A DNA stretch of 64,000 nucleotides from Leclercia adecarboxylata. Lineage in GTDB: Bacteria; Pseudomonadota; Gammaproteobacteria; Enterobacterales; Enterobacteriaceae. The notes beneath the pieces are model-generated. The model was not told the DNA's origin. It worked only from the letters and a program-made list of their open reading frames with translations, and searched no databases. The stretch is from assembly GCF_006874705.1 (NCBI RefSeq), contig NZ_CP035382.1, positions 4,278,001 to 4,342,000 on the forward strand, in the 5' to 3' direction. The translations under genes were made by a program, and so were the position numbers. Position 1 is the first letter of the stretch, and every line of letters starts with the position of its first letter. Shown in pieces: positions 34,984-44,395 of the stretch.

Positions 34984-36892
34984 GTCGCGGTAGGGATACC
35001 CGTTACCGGATACCCCCCGCACAGATCCCGGCGTGCGCGATTTACGCACCGGGCTCCTGCCTCGGGTGTCTGGCGGTGAACCGCTCCACAGGCCATGGAT
35101 GAAGAACCCGAACCCTTGGTAGCCATGCGGCTGCCAGTTTGTTTGCTTTCGTCCAGGTCGTATCATCCTTCTGGCTCCTGCGCCTGAGCGCCCGGCGCCA
35201 GAGGTTTGTTACGTGTGTCCTGAACTTCTGCATGGTGGGGAAGTTGCCCGGTACCGAGTGATAGTTCAGGTATCCCTGAACCACTCTCCTGAGCCATTTT
35301 CCCTGTTCGGGGATTGAGTAATGCCAGCGCCTTCGCAGACCGTCTTTGATGGCTTTCAGAGTTGCCGTCATCCGATCCCGGCGGGTCTTTCGTATCAGCA
35401 TGAACCTGCCGTTGCGATCTTTCCCGCTGATGTGCGTGAACCCGAGGAAGTTGAACGTTTCTGGTTTGCCTTTTCCCCTGATGGCACGGTTTTCGGCAGC
35501 GAAGCGGCCGAACTCCATCAGACGGGTTTTCTCCGGGTGAACCGTGAGTCCGAACTCCCTCAGTCTGCGCTGCATGGCTATACGGAAGCGCCGGGCATCG
35601 TATCGTTTGTCGAACCCGATGACGATGTCATCGGCGTATCTGACCATTACCACATTGCCTGTGGCATAGCGACGTCGCCACTGATGCGCCCACAGATCGA
35701 AGACGTAGTGGAGGTATATGTTTGCCAGCAGCGGTGAGATGACCGCACCCTGTGGGGTGCCTTCCTCCGTTGCTCGCCATTGACCCTCCTCCGACGTCCC
35801 GGCTGTGAGCCACTTACGTATGAGCCTGATTACCCTCCGGTCGCCGATCCGATGCTCTGTGAACCTGATCAGCCATTCGTGGCTCACCCTGTCAAAGAAC
35901 TGACTGATGTCGGCATCCAGTACCCAGTTTACGTTAGTGCGTACCAGCCCTGTGGCCAGTGCGTCCAGTGCATCGTGCTGGCTTCGCCCGGGTCTGAACC
36001 CGTATGAGAACCCCATAAAGTCGTTTTCATAGACTGCGTTCAGGATTTTCACCAGCGCATACTGGACGATCTTGTCCTCCAGCGAGGCGATGCCGAGCGG
36101 GCGTTGTTTTCCATCCGCTTTTGGGATGTAGTGACGCCTGCCGGGCTGCGCCCTGTAGCTGCCCTGATGTAGCCTCCGGTGCAGATCTGTTATGTTGTTC
36201 TTCATGTTTCCGGCGTAGTCCATCCACCTGATGCCATCCACTCCGGCGGCCGCTTTCCTGCTCAGGGAGAGGAATGCGGCTTCCAGTGCTTCGACTGTCA
36301 GCAGGTGGAACAATGCTGTAAACCGTTCTTTCTTCCGCTGCTTCGCAGCTTCCCGCACGCGTGACAGCCTCTGTGACATGCTTTCCCGGCTCTGTGTCCG
36401 GCGCATGTGTGGCTGTTCCGCGTTCCCCTTGGCCCCGCTCCTTCGCTCCACTGACTCCGCTCCTTTCGGGTTGTTCGCCTGCTTCGCCGCTACTATGAGC
36501 GAGTCCGACTTCTCCTCTCCGTACATCACCGGCTATGACTCCTCGTCTTCCCGGTGCGGGCCATCTCCGACACTGGCAGATGGTCAGAGGGGAGATCTCC
36601 CGGTTCCCGCGTAGAGATCGTATTGACATGCCAGGGTCTCAGACCCCGCCGGGTCCATGTGGCACTCGCAGTATCGCACCCTATGATGTTGCCTTCCGTT
36701 AACAGTACAACGTCGGCACCCGGTAATTTAATATACATTTCGTGGCTCAATGGCTGGCCTGTCAACACCCCTGTCAACGCTTCGCCCCATACCTCGCGGT
36801 ATGCAACGCATGACTCGGGGACCTTGTGGATTGCTGGTCCTTCAATGGTCGGGGACTTTCACCCCTTGATCTCTACCGGTCTCCCGGCGCAC
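34984..36892 (-). mobile_element. Group II intron (probably class IIC)
   Basis: A 1909-bp intron on the minus strand. The 5' end is GTGCG (36888-36892) and the 3' end AC (34984). After the ORF comes a domain V-like hairpin with AGC at its base (about 35005-35045), then a domain VI-like hairpin. Joining the flanks gives a continuous umuD leader with a complete LexA box (...CAGT joined to ATTCGAGG). The short ORF lacking an endonuclease domain and the insertion at an inverted repeat fit class IIC. Confidence 0.88.
35042..36529 (-). CDS. ltrA: Group II intron reverse transcriptase/maturase
   Basis: 495 residues. Reverse transcriptase domain with [12 protein letters not shown], the active-site motif YADD (298-301), and the [17 protein letters not shown] block. 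A maturase X domain follows (about 390-460). There is no C-terminal HNH endonuclease, as in class IIC introns. It lies within intron domain IV and assists splicing and retrohoming. No frameshift is seen, so the intron may be active. Confidence 0.95.
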   Translation of the reverse strand: MMYGEEKSDSLIVAAKQANNPKGAESVERRSGAKGNAEQPHMRRTQSRESMSQRLSRVREAAKQRKKERFTALFHLLTVEALEAAFLSLSRKAAAGVDGIRWMDYAGNMKNNITDLHRRLHQGSYRAQPGRRHYIPKADGKQRPLGIASLEDKIVQYALVKILNAVYENDFMGFSYGFRPGRSQHDALDALATGLVRTNVNWVLDADISQFFDRVSHEWLIRFTEHRIGDRRVIRLIRKWLTAGTSEEGQWRATEEGTPQGAVISPLLANIYLHYVFDLWAHQWRRRYATGNVVMVRYADDIVIGFDKRYDARRFRIAMQRRLREFGLTVHPEKTRLMEFGRFAAENRAIRGKGKPETFNFLGFTHISGKDRNGRFMLIRKTRRDRMTATLKAIKDGLRRRWHYSIPEQGKWLRRVVQGYLNYHSVPGNFPTMQKFRTHVTNLWRRALRRRSQKDDTTWTKANKLAAAWLPRVRVLHPWPVERFTARHPRQEPGA

Positions 36893-36911
36893 ACTGTTTT
36901 TATATACAGTA
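36892..36911 (-). promoter_or_regulatory. LexA (SOS) box of umuD
   Basis: Read on the minus strand it is TACTGTATATAAAAACAGT plus the first G of the intron: 19 of 20 positions match the E. coli umuDC operator I remember, and the CTGT-N8-ACAG core is intact. The intron's first base falls on the last base of the box. Confidence 0.88.
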
Positions 36912-37025
36912 GTCGTAGCGAGGCGCGCAGGCAAGTCGCGGGGCAATGGGGGCTGTTTATTGCGTAACCGCTTCGCTTATAAGTTATTAATGTGTTTGAT
37001 GATATTTATTTTGTAAATATTTCAG
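36906..37025 (-). promoter_or_regulatory. umuD promoter region; repeat copy B
   Basis: On the minus strand TTGCCT (36929-36934), a 17-bp spacer and TACTGT (36906-36911) form a promoter whose -10 overlaps the LexA box. The block is about two-thirds identical to 34335-34460 by eye; shared anchors include ACAGTAG, CTGTTTATTG and TTTTGTAA in the same order. Confidence 0.65.
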
Positions 37026-37040
37026 GAGGTTGCATGGACG

Positions 37041-37103
37041 GCTCCCTCTCTCTTGAGGGAGAGGGGAAACGCCGGGCGGCACTGCGTTTGCCCGGCCTAC
37101 GTG
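37041..37103. repeat. Terminator-like hairpin plus REP-type palindrome
   Basis: CCCTCTC (37044-37050) pairs with GAGAGGG (37059-37065). It is followed by a REP-like palindrome (CGCCGGGCGGC...TTGCCCGGCCTACG). It sits just downstream of the 37108-37569 gene and may end its transcript. Confidence 0.6.
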
Positions 37104-37107
37104 CTCC

Positions 37108-37569
37108 TCAGTTAATCAACGCATCAATCGCCACGCGCCCGTCCGGCGTTTGCAGCCAGCGCGGCGCGTTGAGCGTATCGGCGTAGAAGTTCACCAGCTC
37201 ATACAGCAGCCCTTCTATCACGCGCGCCATCTCCGGCGGCAGAACGTTGCCGATCAACAGCTGCGTGAGGGTCTGACAATACAGGCCAAGCTGGTCGCTT
37301 TCCGGTTCGAATGCAGGCAGGCGCGAGGGCAGATCGTTAAGGGTGAAGCGGCCCACCAGGTGCGGCGGGATAGGCTCGTTGAGCGTTGGTTGCAATAACG
37401 CGAGACAGGCAGAAAGTCGGGCGCAGAGCGCCAGCTTTTCAGCGGGATCGTCGCTTTCCAGCAGGGTATGGGCAAAGCGTTCGCAGTGGTTCGCCAGCTC
37501 GGTGAAGTCGGTGTTATGGGAGAACGGTGTGGTAAATAAAGCGTGATCAAGAGTTGGGGTTGTAGCCAT
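37108..37569 (-). CDS. Conserved-looking protein of unknown function
   Basis: 153 residues, predicted mostly helical, soluble and acidic, without signal peptide. The sequence starts MATTPTLDHALF and has two cysteines in the CARLSACLALL segment. I do not recognise the family. Codon use matches the core genes around it. A GGAGATTG site upstream of the ATG supports translation. It stands alone between the intron region and the EamA transporter. Confidence 0.65.
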   Translation of the reverse strand: MATTPTLDHALFTTPFSHNTDFTELANHCERFAHTLLESDDPAEKLALCARLSACLALLQPTLNEPIPPHLVGRFTLNDLPSRLPAFEPESDQLGLYCQTLTQLLIGNVLPPEMARVIEGLLYELVNFYADTLNAPRWLQTPDGRVAIDALIN

Positions 37570-38105
37570 AGTGGCAATCTCCGATTAAGTAATGTCATCG
37601 ATAAAATTTGCCAGGGTTCCAATCCCGACGCCTGATTTTGCAGGCGCAACAGGAAGATACTGCGGGGAGAACGAGGCGACAAGCCTGCAAAACCATTCCC
37701 GGAAGACGCCTCGCAAAAAATTTAACGCAATAGAGAAATATCATAAAGATAAACAATTTACAGCAGCGCACTGGTCCGGCTGAAAATCGCTGAGGCGTTG
37801 ACCGCAGGCCGGGGCGAGGCGCATGGATGCGCCGAGAGGGCGTGACCTACATGGATGTAGGATCACGCCCGACCCGATAGCCGGAGGGAATAAGCCGAGG
37901 GCACCGCGAAGCGGCGATTTTCTTTGCCGGGAGCCGGGGTAGCCAGGGGGAGGCGGCGAGCCCCCCTGGCACGTTCACGGGTTCGGGCGTATCAGAGAAG
38001 CAAGGAACGTGAAGTGAACGGAACCACCTCCGCCGCCGCATGTTCCCCCTCACCCTAACCCTCTCCCTCAATGGAGAGGGAACAGTTCGTGCAAATCCTC
38101 TACCT
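37570..38105. other. Intergenic stretch with palindromes, no gene
   Basis: About 535 bp without a credible coding frame. It contains several inverted repeats: CTACATGGATGTAG near 37848, a GC-rich hairpin CCAGGGGG/CCCCCCTGG near 37940-37970, and CCCTCTCC/GGAGAGGG at 38059-38080. These resemble the palindromic repeats common between enterobacterial genes. The last may terminate the EamA gene, which ends at 38106. Confidence 0.5.
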
Positions 38106-38984
38106 TCACCTGGCATATTTCCGCGAGCCGATCACACATAAAATGACCCCTAAGGTAATCACCATCATCAACGGACTCACCCGCTCATGCAGCAGCGTAG
38201 CGGACAACCCTAGCCCCAGAAACGGCTGCAACAGCTGCAACTGCCCGACGGCGGCGATCCCGCCCCGGGCCAGCCCCTTGTACCAGAAGATAAACCCGAT
38301 CAGCATACTGAACAGCGACACATAGCCGAGCGCGCTCCAGGCCGGAAAACCGATGCCGCTGAAGGATGCCGGCATCGTCAGCAGAGAGGCCAGCACCATA
38401 AAAGGCAGCGCCAGGATCAGCGCCCAGCTGATCACCTGCCAGCCGCCTGACTCGCGGGTGAGCGCGGCTCCCTCCGCATAGCCCAGGCCGCAGACGATCA
38501 CCGCCGCGAGCATCAGCAGATCGCCCGTCAGGGAGAGCGCGGCACCTTGCGAAAGCGCAAACCCCATCACCAGCAGGCTACCGAGCACCGAGAAGATCCA
38601 GAAGGCCCGGGCCGGACGCTCCTTGCCGCGCAGCACCGCGAAAATAGCGGTCATCAGCGGCAGCAGGCCAAGGAACACAATCGAATGGGCGGCGGTGACG
38701 TGCTGCAATGCCAGGGCTGTCAGCAGCGGAAAGCCGACCACCACGCCCAGCGAGACCATCATCAGCGGCACAATCCGGGCGGCTGGCGGGCGTTTTTCCC
38801 GCGATACGAGGATCAGCATCAGGGCCAGCACCCCGGCAAGAGAGGCCCGGGCAAAGGTCAGGAAAAAGGGATCAAAGTCCTGCACCGCAACCCGCGTGGC
38901 GGGCAAGGAGCCGCTGAAAATCACTACCCCCAGCAGGCCGTTAAGCCAGCCTGACAGCGCGTTTTTATCTACCGCCATATTCAT
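38106..38984 (-). CDS. EamA/DMT-family transporter
   Basis: 292 residues with ten membrane segments in two EamA repeats (GLLGVVIFSGSLPATRVAV; ALGYVSLFSMLIGFIFWYKGL). ATG 38984 follows an AAGG stretch; the 18-codon longer frame has no ribosome site. It probably exports a metabolite. It is divergent from a MocR-type regulator, so the substrate may be a vitamin B6 or amino-acid derivative; this is inference. Confidence 0.88.
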   Translation of the reverse strand: MNMAVDKNALSGWLNGLLGVVIFSGSLPATRVAVQDFDPFFLTFARASLAGVLALMLILVSREKRPPAARIVPLMMVSLGVVVGFPLLTALALQHVTAAHSIVFLGLLPLMTAIFAVLRGKERPARAFWIFSVLGSLLVMGFALSQGAALSLTGDLLMLAAVIVCGLGYAEGAALTRESGGWQVISWALILALPFMVLASLLTMPASFSGIGFPAWSALGYVSLFSMLIGFIFWYKGLARGGIAAVGQLQLLQPFLGLGLSATLLHERVSPLMMVITLGVILCVIGSRKYAR

Positions 38985-39074
38985 TACCCTTACCTTCCCA
39001 GTCTTGAGCCTCTGTTGAGCGGATGGTAGTCTCGCCAATCTAATACAATCAAATTATTGTCATGGATACATTTG

Positions 39075-40409
39075 ATGAAAGCCCGCTACAAAGGGATCGT
39101 GGATCGCTACGCTGCGTTGATTCGGACTACCCAGATCCCGGCAGGCACCCGCCTGCCCACCCACCGCACGCTCGCCACCCGGGAGCATATCTCCCTTGCC
39201 ACCGCGACGCGGGTCTATGCTGAGCTGGAGAAGATGGGGCTGGTCAGCGGCGAAACCGGACGCGGAACCTTCGTCAGAGAGATCCTGTTGCCCTCGGGCC
39301 AGGGGATCGATCAGCAGGCGATCGCCACCGATGTGCTGGATCTGAACTTCAACTATCCCGCCCTGCCGGGCCAGGGGGAGCTGCTGCGCGAGGCGCTCCG
39401 GCAGGTCGCCGCCGGAGGCGATATCGAATCACACCTGCGCTATCAGCCGCATGCCGGCAGGCAGATCGAGCGGGAGATCGTCGCCGCCCACCTTGCAGGG
39501 CCACATTTTCAACCCTCTGCGGATAATGTGCTGATCGTGAACGGGGCCCAGCATGGCCTGACTGTCGCAGTGATGGGGCTGCTTAGGCCCGGTGACGTGG
39601 TGGCGGTGGACGCTCTCACCTATCCCGGCTTTAAGGCCCTGGCGGCGCTCTATCATCTGGAGCTTCTCGCCATCCCCTGCACGGAAACCGGCCCGGATCT
39701 GGCGGCGTTACGCCAGCTCTGCCAGCGGCGTCACGTGCGGGCGGTGTACACCATGCCCACCCTGCACAACCCGCTGGGCTGGGTGCTGAACCATGAGCAG
39801 CGCAGAACCCTGGCGGATATTGCCCGGCAGCACGACCTGCTGATCGTCGAAGACACCGCTTACGGGTGGCTGATCCGCCGTCCACCGCCGCCCGTCGCCA
39901 GCTTTGCCCCGGAACGCACGGTGTATGTCACCGGCTTTTCAAAAAATGTGGCGACCGGTCTGCGGGTCGGGGCGGTGATCTGCCCGCCGGATCTGCGCCC
40001 GGCCCTCGAGAGGGCCATCCGGGCCACCACCTGGAATACGCCATCGGTAATGACCGCCATGGTCTGTCACTGGATCCAGGACGGCACCGTGTCCCGCTTT
40101 GAAACGCTGAAAAGACGCGACGCCCGGCAGCGGCAAACCGTTCTGAAAGCGGTGCTGGGGGATCTGCCCTGCATTACCCATCCCGATTCGTATTTTGCAT
40201 GGCTGCCGCTTGCGGACGAGGCCAGAGCCGATCGGGTCGTGAAGGCGCTGATGGACAACCATATCTCCGTCTCGACCGCGGAGCCGTTTTCAACCTCCGG
40301 CACGGTGCCGCAGGCGATCCGCATCGCCCTTGGGTCGGTGACGATCAAAAATTTACGTCACGCGCTCTTGCAGGTCAGAGCGGCGGTGGAGCTGGAGCAG
40401 AGTCGTTAA
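39075..40409 (+). CDS. MocR-family regulator (GntR HTH plus aminotransferase domain)
   Basis: 445 residues. N-terminal winged HTH (PAGTRLPTHRTLATREHISLATATRVYAEL split over two helices) joined to a fold-type I aminotransferase body with the PLP lysine in VTGFSKNVATGLRVGAV. MocR proteins use PLP as sensor or cofactor. In-frame starts are TTG 39057, TTG 39072 and ATG 39075; the ATG best fits the MocR N-terminus. It is divergent from the EamA transporter, its likely target. Confidence 0.9.
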   Translation: MKARYKGIVDRYAALIRTTQIPAGTRLPTHRTLATREHISLATATRVYAELEKMGLVSGETGRGTFVREILLPSGQGIDQQAIATDVLDLNFNYPALPGQGELLREALRQVAAGGDIESHLRYQPHAGRQIEREIVAAHLAGPHFQPSADNVLIVNGAQHGLTVAVMGLLRPGDVVAVDALTYPGFKALAALYHLELLAIPCTETGPDLAALRQLCQRRHVRAVYTMPTLHNPLGWVLNHEQRRTLADIARQHDLLIVEDTAYGWLIRRPPPPVASFAPERTVYVTGFSKNVATGLRVGAVICPPDLRPALERAIRATTWNTPSVMTAMVCHWIQDGTVSRFETLKRRDARQRQTVLKAVLGDLPCITHPDSYFAWLPLADEARADRVVKALMDNHISVSTAEPFSTSGTVPQAIRIALGSVTIKNLRHALLQVRAAVELEQSR

Positions 40410-40715
40410 GCCGGATTGCTTCTTAAGACTCGTCTTAATTTACCTGGGAAAGTCATTTTTTCTGGCGCTTGATCACAGTAAATATCTCCCCTGAAATAAT
40501 TCGGACCACATGTAATTTTTGCTAACTTATTTATTAGCGTCGATATATTCTCCATCACCTGCAAAAATGCCTAAAATATATTCAGACGGAGCACAAAAAC
40601 GCGCCAAAAGGCTTATTGAAGTTTCTGCCGTTCTGTCTACATTTATTTCTGCACACATTTGAAGAGGTTAATTTCCTCTCAGTAAATATTCTCAACGAAA
40701 CACTGGAGACATGTT
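40410..40715. promoter_or_regulatory. Intergenic region upstream of the YciG-like gene
   Basis: About 305 AT-rich bases with no coding frame. The promoter of the stress gene at 40716 should lie here. E. coli yciG is RpoS-dependent, but I could not assign a clear promoter. Confidence 0.4.
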
Positions 40716-40898
40716 ATGACTAAACATCGAGGCGGTTCCGGCAATTTCGCAGAAGACCGGGAACGTGCATCCCAGGCGGGCCGCAAAGGTGGACAGAGCA
40801 GCGGCGGGAATTTTAAAAATGACCCGCAGCGTGCATCCGAAGCGGGAAAAAAAGGTGGACAGAATAGCCGGGGCGGCGGCCGCAAACCAGCGGCATAA
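40716..40898 (+). CDS. KGG-repeat stress protein, YciG-like
   Basis: A 60-residue hydrophilic protein with two copies of the con-10/KGG motif (RASQAGRKGGQSS and RASEAGKKGGQNS) and a Gly/Arg-rich tail. Members are small RpoS-dependent, desiccation- or stress-linked proteins of unclear mechanism. A GGAGAC site precedes the ATG. Confidence 0.9.
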   Translation: MTKHRGGSGNFAEDRERASQAGRKGGQSSGGNFKNDPQRASEAGKKGGQNSRGGGRKPAA

Positions 40899-41015
40899 GC
40901 TCCACAATATATTCTCTCTCTGACCCATTTTTGTCAGACAATATATTTGAAACGGCGAGAAAGGTATAAATACCTGACCTTTAACAGGCAGTTCGATGAA
41001 TTATGCGGAGGTTAT

Positions 41016-41234
41016 ATGCTGCATTTGAGAAGAAGAGTTCGCAACGCACGTAATAATCATCGCACCAGTGATGATGTCGGCTGGATAATTCCGGGTGACG
41101 CTGAGCGTACCCGTTCACCGGATAGCGGCCCGGCACTCCAGCTCAGAAGAGACAATGACGCCAGCAGTGAGGTGAGGCTCAGCCAGCGTCAGTCGTATCT
41201 GGTCAACGCCATGGCGAACCGCGATCTGAAGTAA
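41016..41234 (+). CDS. Small basic protein of unknown function
   Basis: 73 residues (MLHLRRRVRNARNN...), strongly basic N-terminus, no membrane segment. ATG 41016 follows GGAGG directly; the longer frame from 40947 lacks a site. It lies after the YciG-like gene and before a terminator, so it is probably a stress-associated partner. No family recognised. Confidence 0.6.
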   Translation: MLHLRRRVRNARNNHRTSDDVGWIIPGDAERTRSPDSGPALQLRRDNDASSEVRLSQRQSYLVNAMANRDLK

Positions 41235-41276
41235 ACAGCTGTTAAGTGATGTAGAACGTGTTGTGCTTTGTTATTC

Positions 41277-41303
41277 GCCCGGCCTTCCCCGCCGGGCTTT
41301 TTT
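41277..41303 (+). terminator. Rho-independent terminator
   Basis: The stem GCCCGGC (41277-41283)/GCCGGGC (41291-41297) is followed by TTTTTTT. It ends the yciG-like/small-protein transcript and overlaps the last codon of the convergent MHS transporter gene. Confidence 0.9.
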
Positions 41304-42570
41304 ATGCCCGCAGCGGCAGCCCGGCACTCTCTCTGGCGCGCAGCACCGTCAGGAGGGTAATCAGCGCCGCCGCCATCACATACAGCGCTGGCGAGAGCGG
41401 ATTACCGGTCACGATCGGCAGCCAGGCCAGCAACCACGGCGTCACTCCGCCAAAGAACGCCACCGCAAGGTTATAGGCAATCGCCATGCTGCCATAGCGG
41501 ACCCGGGTCGGAAACAGCTCCGCCATCGCCGCATTGCTGGCGCCGTCAAAGGCGGCGATGCACAGCCCCACCAGCAGCAACCCCAGCACCGCAGGGAACA
41601 CCGCCCCACTTGCCATCAGCTTCATGGCCGGCCAGGCGACGAGGATCAACCCAAGGCATCCCGCCAGCATCAGCGGTTTACGGCCCAGCCGGTCCGACAG
41701 GTAGCCCATAAAAGGCACCAGCACGGCGACGGTCAACAGCCCGAGGGTGGTGATGGTATAGGCATCCAGCGCCGGGTAGTGCAGCGTCGCCACCAGCCAG
41801 GCAGGAATAAAGGTTTGCAGCATCCAGTGCACCACCGCCTTGATCGCCACAAACCCGATGCAAAAGCCCAGCGCCCGCTTGCCGGTGGTCACGGCCCTGT
41901 GCAGCGGCGCAGCTTCCGTTTGATGGCAGTTCAGCAGCGCCTGAAATTCAGGGGAGTCCTGAAGATTGTTGCGCAGATAGAGGCCAATCCAGCCCAGCGG
42001 CCCGGCTAACAGAAACGGAATGCGCCAGCCCCAGTCGTTCATCGCCGCCTCCCCCAGCCCCGCGGTTAACAGCAGCACCAGGCCCGATCCGGCGACAAAA
42101 GCCATAAAGCCGAAGCTGTCTGTCCAGCAGGTGAAGTAGCCCCGGCGGTCAGCGGGGGCATACTCGGCCAGAAAAGTGGTGGCCCCTGCGCTTTCGCCCC
42201 CGGCGGCAAACCCCTGGATCATCCGCACCAGCACCAGCAGGCCCGTGGCGAGCAGCCCGGCCTGCGCGTAGGTGGGCAGTAACCCGATGGTAAAGGTAGC
42301 GCCGGAGGTCAGCAGGATCACGGTAGCCAGCACCTTGCGCCGCCCAATCCTGTCTCCGAGGGATCCAAACCACAGCCCGCCGAGCGGACGTATCACAAAC
42401 CCGGCACCAAACACCGCGAACGAGGAGAGCAGCGCCGACGCCGGGTTGTCAGTATGGAAGAACTGCATGCCAATGATGGTCGCCATCGTACCGTAGAGCC
42501 CGAAATCGAACCATTCGACAAAATGACCGATGCCGGTGGCGAGCAGCACCTTACGCAGTTGAGGGGCCAC
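41302..42570 (-). CDS. MHS-family MFS transporter (metabolite:H+ symporter)
   Basis: 422 residues, 12 membrane segments. MHS signatures include HFVEWFDFGLYG, the loop GDRIGRRKVL, RMIQGFAAGGESAGA, and LSDRLGRKPL in the second half. Related proteins import dicarboxylates, shikimate, proline or betaine; the substrate is not clear. It is 10 bp after cybB in the same orientation, which suggests co-transcription. Confidence 0.88.
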   Translation of the reverse strand: MAPQLRKVLLATGIGHFVEWFDFGLYGTMATIIGMQFFHTDNPASALLSSFAVFGAGFVIRPLGGLWFGSLGDRIGRRKVLATVILLTSGATFTIGLLPTYAQAGLLATGLLVLVRMIQGFAAGGESAGATTFLAEYAPADRRGYFTCWTDSFGFMAFVAGSGLVLLLTAGLGEAAMNDWGWRIPFLLAGPLGWIGLYLRNNLQDSPEFQALLNCHQTEAAPLHRAVTTGKRALGFCIGFVAIKAVVHWMLQTFIPAWLVATLHYPALDAYTITTLGLLTVAVLVPFMGYLSDRLGRKPLMLAGCLGLILVAWPAMKLMASGAVFPAVLGLLLVGLCIAAFDGASNAAMAELFPTRVRYGSMAIAYNLAVAFFGGVTPWLLAWLPIVTGNPLSPALYVMAAALITLLTVLRARESAGLPLRA

Positions 42571-42579
42571 AGGCTGCTC

Positions 42580-43107
42580 TTAACGCTTTTTCGGCATCAT
42601 GCGCAGCAGGGTGTTATCTTTCCAGAAGTAGTGATGAAGCAGCGCGGCAAAGGCGTGAATGCCGATAATAAAGTAACCCAGGTTCGCCAGGGTGACGTGC
42701 CAGGCTTTCAGCGTGTCCACCAGGTCGAAATTGCCCTCGGCGGCGTGGGGCATCCCCAGGCCAAAGGCAAACCAGGTATTGCCCCGGTTATACATCATCA
42801 CCAGGCCAATCAGCGGCAGGGCAATAAACAGCAGATAGATGGCAAGGTGGCCCAGATGGGATAAGCCGATATACATCGGTTTTGGCTTAGGCACGATCGG
42901 CGGCGCGGGGTACTTAAGACGCACCAGCAGACGCGCCACCATCAACACCAGAATAGAGATACCGCAGGAGACGTGGATCATGTTGATCAGCGGGCGGTCG
43001 CTGCGGGGGAAAAAGCCGCGAAACTCCATGGCACAGTAGGCCACGATCACCAGCAGAAAAACCAGCCAGTGAATTGCAATTTGCAGGCCGGTGTATTTAT
43101 TGCGCAT
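42580..43107 (-). CDS. cybB: Cytochrome b561 (superoxide:ubiquinone oxidoreductase)
   Basis: 175 residues, four membrane helices, with haem-ligating histidines expected in QIAIHW, NMIHVSCG, AWHVTLANLG and GIHAFAALLHH. It is very similar to E. coli CybB in length and in position next to gapC and aldA. E. coli CybB passes electrons from superoxide to ubiquinone at the inner membrane. Confidence 0.92.
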   Translation of the reverse strand: MRNKYTGLQIAIHWLVFLLVIVAYCAMEFRGFFPRSDRPLINMIHVSCGISILVLMVARLLVRLKYPAPPIVPKPKPMYIGLSHLGHLAIYLLFIALPLIGLVMMYNRGNTWFAFGLGMPHAAEGNFDLVDTLKAWHVTLANLGYFIIGIHAFAALLHHYFWKDNTLLRMMPKKR

Positions 43108-43290
43108 AGTCTTTCCTGATAAAGGCTAATAAAAAGGTAAAATAACCAGCTTCAGTTAAAAATTCATTAACTTTTGTCCCCGCGTTTTCAAAAACTTCCG
43201 CGCAGATGAGGCATCTTCAATTGCCTCGCTGGGCTTCCTGGTCTATTCCTGGATGAGTTCAACGTCCCGTACATCATTCAGGAGAACATC

Positions 43291-44292
43291 ATGAGTAAGA
43301 TTGGCATTAACGGATTTGGTCGTATTGGCCGACTGGTTCTTCGTCGGTTACTGGAAACTCAGGACAGTAATAGCGTCGTGGCGATTAACGATTTAACGTC
43401 ACCGAAAGTGCTGGCCTACCTGCTAAAACACGACTCCAACTACGGCCCCTTCCCGTGGAGCGTGGACTTCACGGAAGACTCCCTGATCGTCGACGGCAAA
43501 TCCATTTCGGTGTATGCCGAAAAAGAGGCGAAACACATTCCGTGGAAAGCCGCCGGGGTGGATCTGGTGGTGGAGTGCACCGGGTTCTACACCTCGCAGG
43601 AGAAGTCGCAGGCGCATCTGGACGCCGGAGCGAAAAAAGTGCTGATCTCCGCCCCGGCCGGGGAGATGAAAACCATCGTCTTTAACGTCAATGACGACAC
43701 CATCGACGCCAGCGATACCATTATCTCCGTCGCCTCCTGCACCACCAACTGCCTGGCACCGCTGGCGAAGGTACTGCACGACGCCTTTGGCATCCGGGCG
43801 GGCACCATGACCACCATCCACGCCTATACCGGCACCCAGGCGCTGGTGGATGGCCCGCGCGGCAAAGATCTGCGCGCCTCGCGTGCCGCAGCGGAAAACA
43901 TCATCCCGCACACCACCGGCGCGGCGAAGGCCATCGGGCTGGTGATCCCTGAACTGAGCGGCAAGCTGAAGGGCCATGCCCAGCGCGTGCCGGTCAAAAC
44001 TGGCTCCGTGACCGAGCTGGTCTCGATTCTGGAGAAAAAAGTGAGCGTGGATGAGATCCACCAGGCGCTGAAAAAGGCTACCGAAGGCAATGAGTCCTTT
44101 GGCTATACCGATGAAGAGATTGTCTCATCGGATGTGATTGGCTCGCACTTTGGTTCGGTCTTCGACGCCACCCAGACGGAAGTCACCGACGCGGGCGACG
44201 TCCAGCTGGTGAAAACGGTGGCCTGGTACGATAACGAATACGGGTTTGTCACCCAGCTGGTGCGGACTTTAGATAAGTTCGCTGCCCTGTAA
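43291..44292 (+). CDS. gapC: Glyceraldehyde-3-phosphate dehydrogenase, intact GapC
   Basis: 333 residues: NAD-binding [14 protein letters not shown], catalytic cysteine in [13 protein letters not shown], and histidine in [10 protein letters not shown]. The position between cybB and aldA is that of E. coli gapC, which is a pseudogene in K-12 but open here. CAGGAGAAC precedes the ATG. It catalyses oxidation of glyceraldehyde 3-phosphate in glycolysis, alongside the main gapA expected elsewhere. Confidence 0.93.
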   Translation: MSKIGINGFGRIGRLVLRRLLETQDSNSVVAINDLTSPKVLAYLLKHDSNYGPFPWSVDFTEDSLIVDGKSISVYAEKEAKHIPWKAAGVDLVVECTGFYTSQEKSQAHLDAGAKKVLISAPAGEMKTIVFNVNDDTIDASDTIISVASCTTNCLAPLAKVLHDAFGIRAGTMTTIHAYTGTQALVDGPRGKDLRASRAAAENIIPHTTGAAKAIGLVIPELSGKLKGHAQRVPVKTGSVTELVSILEKKVSVDEIHQALKKATEGNESFGYTDEEIVSSDVIGSHFGSVFDATQTEVTDAGDVQLVKTVAWYDNEYGFVTQLVRTLDKFAAL

Positions 44293-44299
44293 ACACGCC

Positions 44300-44320
44300 G
44301 CGGACAGCCCTGCTGTCCGC
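44300..44320 (+). terminator. Hairpin after gapC
   Basis: GCGGACAG pairs with CTGTCCGC over a five-base loop, eight bases after the gapC stop. There is no immediate T-run, so termination may be weak. Confidence 0.45.
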
Positions 44321-44395
44321 ATCCTGTGAGTCGGTGCTGGTTTTCATTTTGTTAACCCTGATATAACAAAGGCTTTCCAGAGAGGGAGCCTTATC

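Noticed and set aside
37795..38090. Repeated palindromes considered as a CRISPR array
   Set aside because: The repeats differ in sequence and spacing and there are no regular spacers; they are ordinary intergenic palindromes.
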